Of a DNA stretch of 64,000 bases, positions 61,064-64,000 are shown piece after piece; position 1 is the stretch's first letter, and every line of letters starts with the position of its first letter. Origin of the DNA: DAORHV01 sp964513925 (GTDB lineage Bacteria > Patescibacteriota > Gracilibacteria > Peribacterales > Peribacteraceae); assembly GCA_964513925.1 (NCBI GenBank), contig CAZENR010000009.1, positions 1-64,000 on the forward strand, written 5' to 3'. The translations under genes and the position numbers were made by a program. The notes under the pieces were generated by a model. It did no database searches, was not told where the DNA came from, and saw nothing but the letters and a program-made list of their open reading frames with translations.

Positions 61064-62308
61064 TTACGGAAGCAAGTTTTTAAACCAGGAACCGACCTGG
61101 CTAATGGCACGCTTCATATCGATGGAACCCATCGAGAACGCGAAACCACCTTTGCGACTGCCCTCGCGCACGCCCCATAACAGGGTACCGAGTGCTGTGG
61201 CATAAGCCGGATCGTCAACTTTCTCAATGACTCCACCCACCTCCACCGGGAAGCCCATTTGTACGGGCAGACCCAGCACCTCGCGTGCAATGTCCAGAAC
61301 GCCTGGAGCCTTAACCGCAGCTCCGGTGAGCAGTGCTCCAGCAGGCAAAAGACCATCGCGGCCGATGCGCTTGAGCTCCTCCTTGACCAAGGAGAAGATC
61401 TCGTAGTAGCGGGCCTGCATGATCTCGGCCATGTACTTCTTGCTGACAGTCTGGGTGTCCATCTTGGAGACGGTCGACAAATCGATCATTTCTCGCTCCT
61501 GAATCTCTGCGGGCAGAACCGAACCGAATTCAATTTTGATCTTCTCTGCGGTGTCGATGCTGGTGCGTAGTCCAATAGCAATATCGTTGGTGACGTTCTC
61601 ACCACCCACGGGCAAGCAAACGGAGTGTAGAATCGTCCCCTCCTCGAACACGGCCACGCTGGTGGAGCCTGCACCGACGTCGATGGTGACAACACCCAGT
61701 TCCTTCTGGCGCTTGGTGAGCACTGCTTCGGAGATGGCGATGGTGGCTGGAACCAGAGCGTCGATGTCCACACCTGCCTGGTCGATGCACTTCTCAAGGT
61801 TCTTTACGTGCTGGATCTGGCCGGTGATGATGTGGGCTTCCACCTCCAGGCGGATACCCGTCATGCCAACCGGATTCTTGATACCGCGCTGCTCGTCTAC
61901 GGCGTAGCTCTTCGGCTCAATATGCAAAATGCGGCGGTTGCTCGGAATACTAACTGCCTGTGCGGCCTCCAGTACGCGGGCAATGTCATCTACCGTGATC
62001 TCGGAACCAGAGATGGCAATGACGCCGCGGCTATCGAAGGACTCGATGTGCGAGCCGCTCATGCCGACAAAGACGTGGTTGATGGGTACGCCAGCCATGC
62101 GCTCGGCGTCCTCCAGTGCGGAAATAATGTTGTGGATGGTCTCCTCAATGTCGATGACATGGCCCTTGCGCATGCCAAGCGATGGCGAGATGCCAACGCC
62201 AATGACACTGGGAACCTGGCCGCCCTCGGCGCCGTCTACTACTGCTACGACTGTACGGATCTTGGCGCTTCCGACATCGAGACTGGATACAACACTTTCT
62301 TTGGCCAT
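61064..62308 (-). CDS. ftsA: Cell division protein FtsA
   Basis: FtsA is the actin-like membrane tether of FtsZ. The 414-residue protein shows phosphate-1 SLDVGSAKIRTVVA, the 1C domain (LGMRKGHVIDIEETIHNI, VPINHVFVGMSG), phosphate-2 VTIDVGAGSTSVAVF, the adenosine motif GALLTGAAVKAPG and a C-terminal amphipathic helix ISQVGSWFKNLLP that binds the membrane. ftsQ and murein genes are not upstream; an AT-rich gap and a 5' nuclease gene are. It is co-transcribed with ftsZ. Confidence 0.97.
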   Translation of the reverse strand: MAKESVVSSLDVGSAKIRTVVAVVDGAEGGQVPSVIGVGISPSLGMRKGHVIDIEETIHNIISALEDAERMAGVPINHVFVGMSGSHIESFDSRGVIAISGSEITVDDIARVLEAAQAVSIPSNRRILHIEPKSYAVDEQRGIKNPVGMTGIRLEVEAHIITGQIQHVKNLEKCIDQAGVDIDALVPATIAISEAVLTKRQKELGVVTIDVGAGSTSVAVFEEGTILHSVCLPVGGENVTNDIAIGLRTSIDTAEKIKIEFGSVLPAEIQEREMIDLSTVSKMDTQTVSKKYMAEIMQARYYEIFSLVKEELKRIGRDGLLPAGALLTGAAVKAPGVLDIAREVLGLPVQMGFPVEVGGVIEKVDDPAYATALGTLLWGVREGSRKGGFAFSMGSIDMKRAISQVGSWFKNLLP

Positions 62309-62556
62309 GGGAACGAGGGGTGAAGTGGGAACAAATCAACAGGAAGTCGTGATGAACACGACGAAGCAAATCGCAGTCTAAAGGGCGAGATTTTGGCTGC
62401 AATAGATCATTGTTCATCTTTGGTGATCAAGAGTGATGAAAACTGACTAAAAAATGTTCTCATCATTTGTTGAGTAGATGCTGAAAGAAAATTGAGAAAA
62501 CAATTTTTGTATTCACCTCAAAAAATCTGTATACAAAAAATACTCAATACCTTGCG
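62309..62556. other. AT-rich intergenic region upstream of ftsA
   Basis: No gene is visible in these 248 bases. The stretch 62440-62540 is very AT-rich, with short inverted segments (TTGTAT/ATACAA), and probably contains the ftsA-ftsZ promoter, but I cannot pick out a convincing -35/-10 pair. Confidence 0.5.
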
Positions 62557-63546
62557 TTATAGCAGAGATAGTTGCAAAGATGCATCATCTGCCGAGCCCT
62601 TCTGCTTGCGAACTTTACTTTGTGAGCTTAGAGAAGGAGTGGGAGCTGCCGGAGCAAAATGACGTGCGCCATACGGCTCCTGTGTAAGCGCAATTAAGCG
62701 CTTGGTTAGCAGTACGAAGCCAAGATCTGCGAATACATCCAGTGCCGCCTGGGTAGGCAGCTGCTCAAGTCGTAACGCATCCAGCCCCAACGGGAGCGGA
62801 ACATCGCAAACCAGTTGCGCCATGCGTTCACAGAAAAATGCTGATTCCCTATCCTTCTCCAACTTCGTCTTCCAGGCGTCTTTGATCTGATCAATGTTGG
62901 CATACACGCCTTCCAACGTGCCGTATTTTTGGAGCAATGCCTCTGCTGCCTTGGGACCAATGCCTAACACACCGTGCAAGTTGTCCGACGCGTCTCCCAC
63001 CAATCCTTTGTAGGAAGGAATTTGCCGCGGAGTTACCCCGTACTTCTTCACTACCTCGCCCGGACCAAAGTATTCCGGTACCTGGTAGCCCTTGTGCGGC
63101 ACGGCAACGCGGACGTTGTCGTTTACAAGCTGCAGCAAATCGCGATCTCCTGAGATAATCGTCACCTTACTCCCCTGCCGTTCCGCGGCCTTGGCGTACG
63201 CACAAGCAAAGTCATCCGCCTCGAATCCGCCGCCTTCCACACGCTTAAGACCCAGCGAATCGATGACCCGTAATACATGTGGAACCTGGGGATAAAAATC
63301 ATCGGGCGTGGCTGCGCGCCCAGCCTTATACTCCTCATATTCCTTGTGCCGAAACGTCTGCTCGTCGGCATCGAAGCAAAACAGCAAGGCATCTGGTTGT
63401 TCGATTCTCAGGATGTTGATAAGCATGGATGTAAACCCGAATGCGGTATTCACCTGCTCGCCTTTCTTATTACGCATAGTCCGCGGAATAGCCCAGTAAG
63501 CGCGATATAAGAGGTGATGCCCGTCGATAATGACCAGATGCTGCAT
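62557..63546 (-). CDS. Stand-alone 5'-3' exonuclease (PolA N-terminal domain type)
   Basis: The 329-residue protein corresponds to the flap nuclease domain of DNA polymerase I with no polymerase part: IIDGHHLLYRAY, FCFDADEQTFRHKEYEEYKAGR, EADDFACAYAKAA, TIISGDRDLLQLV and the helix-hairpin-helix VGDASDNLHGVLGIGPKAAEALL. It removes RNA primers and flaps. Metal-binding Asp residues look intact. The last 40 residues are a polar tail. The ATG at 63546 is the family start. A separate polymerase must fill the gaps. Confidence 0.92.
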   Translation of the reverse strand: MQHLVIIDGHHLLYRAYWAIPRTMRNKKGEQVNTAFGFTSMLINILRIEQPDALLFCFDADEQTFRHKEYEEYKAGRAATPDDFYPQVPHVLRVIDSLGLKRVEGGGFEADDFACAYAKAAERQGSKVTIISGDRDLLQLVNDNVRVAVPHKGYQVPEYFGPGEVVKKYGVTPRQIPSYKGLVGDASDNLHGVLGIGPKAAEALLQKYGTLEGVYANIDQIKDAWKTKLEKDRESAFFCERMAQLVCDVPLPLGLDALRLEQLPTQAALDVFADLGFVLLTKRLIALTQEPYGARHFAPAAPTPSLSSQSKVRKQKGSADDASLQLSLL

Positions 63547-63723
63547 AGGCGAAGGAAGAAGGGCTCTGTAAGAACTGGGCCGAGCCAACGTCGTCTGTAG
63601 GGTACGACAACATTGCATGGGCGCCTACCCCTCACAGCCACAGCCTGGAAATAAACATGCTATTACAAAACAATACAGCAATTTCCACAACACCGCCCGC
63701 GAGCGTGGAAGCCAAAAAAAGGG

Positions 63724-63729
63724 TATAAT
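63724..63729 (+). promoter_or_regulatory. -10 box of the terminal gene
   Basis: TATAAT, 22 bases before the ATG at 63752. The -35 is not clear. Confidence 0.5.
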
Positions 63730-63751
63730 GATGGGAACACTCAAACACACC

Positions 63752-64000
63752 ATGACACAGCTCTCCCCAGCGTACGACAACAAGATTCCGCGCAAATACT
63801 GCGCCAGGACCATTGAGCATAAAATGGAAAACAAGAAAGCCTTGCAGGAGCAGCTTGGATGGCCCGTGGAACCCAAGCAACCGATTCTCTGCATTTCCAC
63901 CGGCATGACCGATGCGCTTGGCGGCGAACTGATGGAGCAAGTACTGGACGGCGTGCTGGAGCTGCCGGTCGCATTACTCATCCGAGGACGCGGATCTTCC
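63752..64000 (+). CDS. Glycogen/starch synthase-like glycosyltransferase, 3' end outside the window
   Basis: The 83 visible residues (NKKALQEQLGWPVEPKQPILCISTGMTDALGGELMEQVLDGVLELP) match the start of the C-terminal GT-B domain of glycogen synthases. The usual N-terminal ADP-glucose synthase domain is not present before the start. So this may be a one-domain relative or a half protein encoded apart from its N-terminal partner. The ATG at 63752 follows the TATAAT; an in-frame ATG at 63731 would lie before the transcription start. Confidence 0.7.
   Translation, partial: MTQLSPAYDNKIPRKYCARTIEHKMENKKALQEQLGWPVEPKQPILCISTGMTDALGGELMEQVLDGVLELPVALLIRGRGSS

Overview
This 64 kb window is a moderately GC-rich bacterial chromosome segment. 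It most resembles the Candidate Phyla Radiation (Patescibacteria), and a Peribacteria/Peregrinibacteria-like lineage is my best guess. The reasons are a full but compact set of information-processing and division genes (recG, miaA, clpP, tgt, rplU, secG, rplI, lepA, rplS, infB, nrnA, eno, thrS, dnaA, rseP, dut, ftsZ, ftsA), a stand-alone 5'-3' exonuclease in place of a whole DNA polymerase I, many small membrane proteins, and many long proteins with no recognisable family. TGA is used as a normal stop (for example at the end of tgt), so the UGA-to-glycine recoding of some CPR groups is not present. The assignment to a lineage is inference.

Layout. 1-3900: end of a glycosyltransferase, two small membrane proteins sharing leader and terminator modules, a 350-base structured repeat and an AT-rich two-gene accessory module. 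3950-9900: recG, a pair of paralogous cysteine-rich surface proteins and a PIG-V-like mannosyltransferase. 9900-16400: two unknown genes, miaA, clpP, two DoxX-like proteins, a tgt without its zinc cysteines, a 49-residue membrane peptide and rplU. 16500-21300: a two-gene operon of a divergent helicase and a large multi-HTH protein. 21300-30200: tRNA-Val, secG, an orphan solute-binding protein, rplI, thpR, lepA, csaB, rplS and a regulator. 30400-37250: two large unknown genes (one multi-membrane), then nrnA-infB. 37400-45850: tRNA-Pro, eno and an envelope cluster (C39-like peptidase, a protein with a sortase-like tail, a divergent Lgt-like protein). 45840-51250: thrS with a threonine-rich leader peptide, dnaA, rseP. 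51300-58650: tRNA-Val, a VOC protein, two HExxH proteins (one of 1264 residues), comF. 58650-64000: dut, the second copy of the structured repeat, ftsZ-ftsA, the exonuclease and the start of a glycogen-synthase-like gene.

The strongest unexpected signals are: (i) a leaderless 19-residue peptide with seven threonine codons upstream of thrS, followed by mutually exclusive pairings, which looks like an attenuator; (ii) two copies of a structured element whose arms differ between copies but match within each copy; (iii) two different tRNA genes, each preceded by a diverged tandem duplicate of its own leader and first 19-20 bases; (iv) a repeated TATACT-N6-start arrangement, implying widespread leaderless transcripts; (v) the helicase/HTH operon.

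How the genes work together: the core genes serve translation (ribosomal proteins, IF-2, LepA, ThrS, tRNA modification by MiaA and Tgt), replication and repair (DnaA, RecG, Dut, the 5' nuclease), and division (FtsZ/FtsA). The remaining genes mostly build or maintain a cell surface (glycosyltransferases, CsaB-like pyruvyl transferase, peptidases, RseP, anchored proteins).
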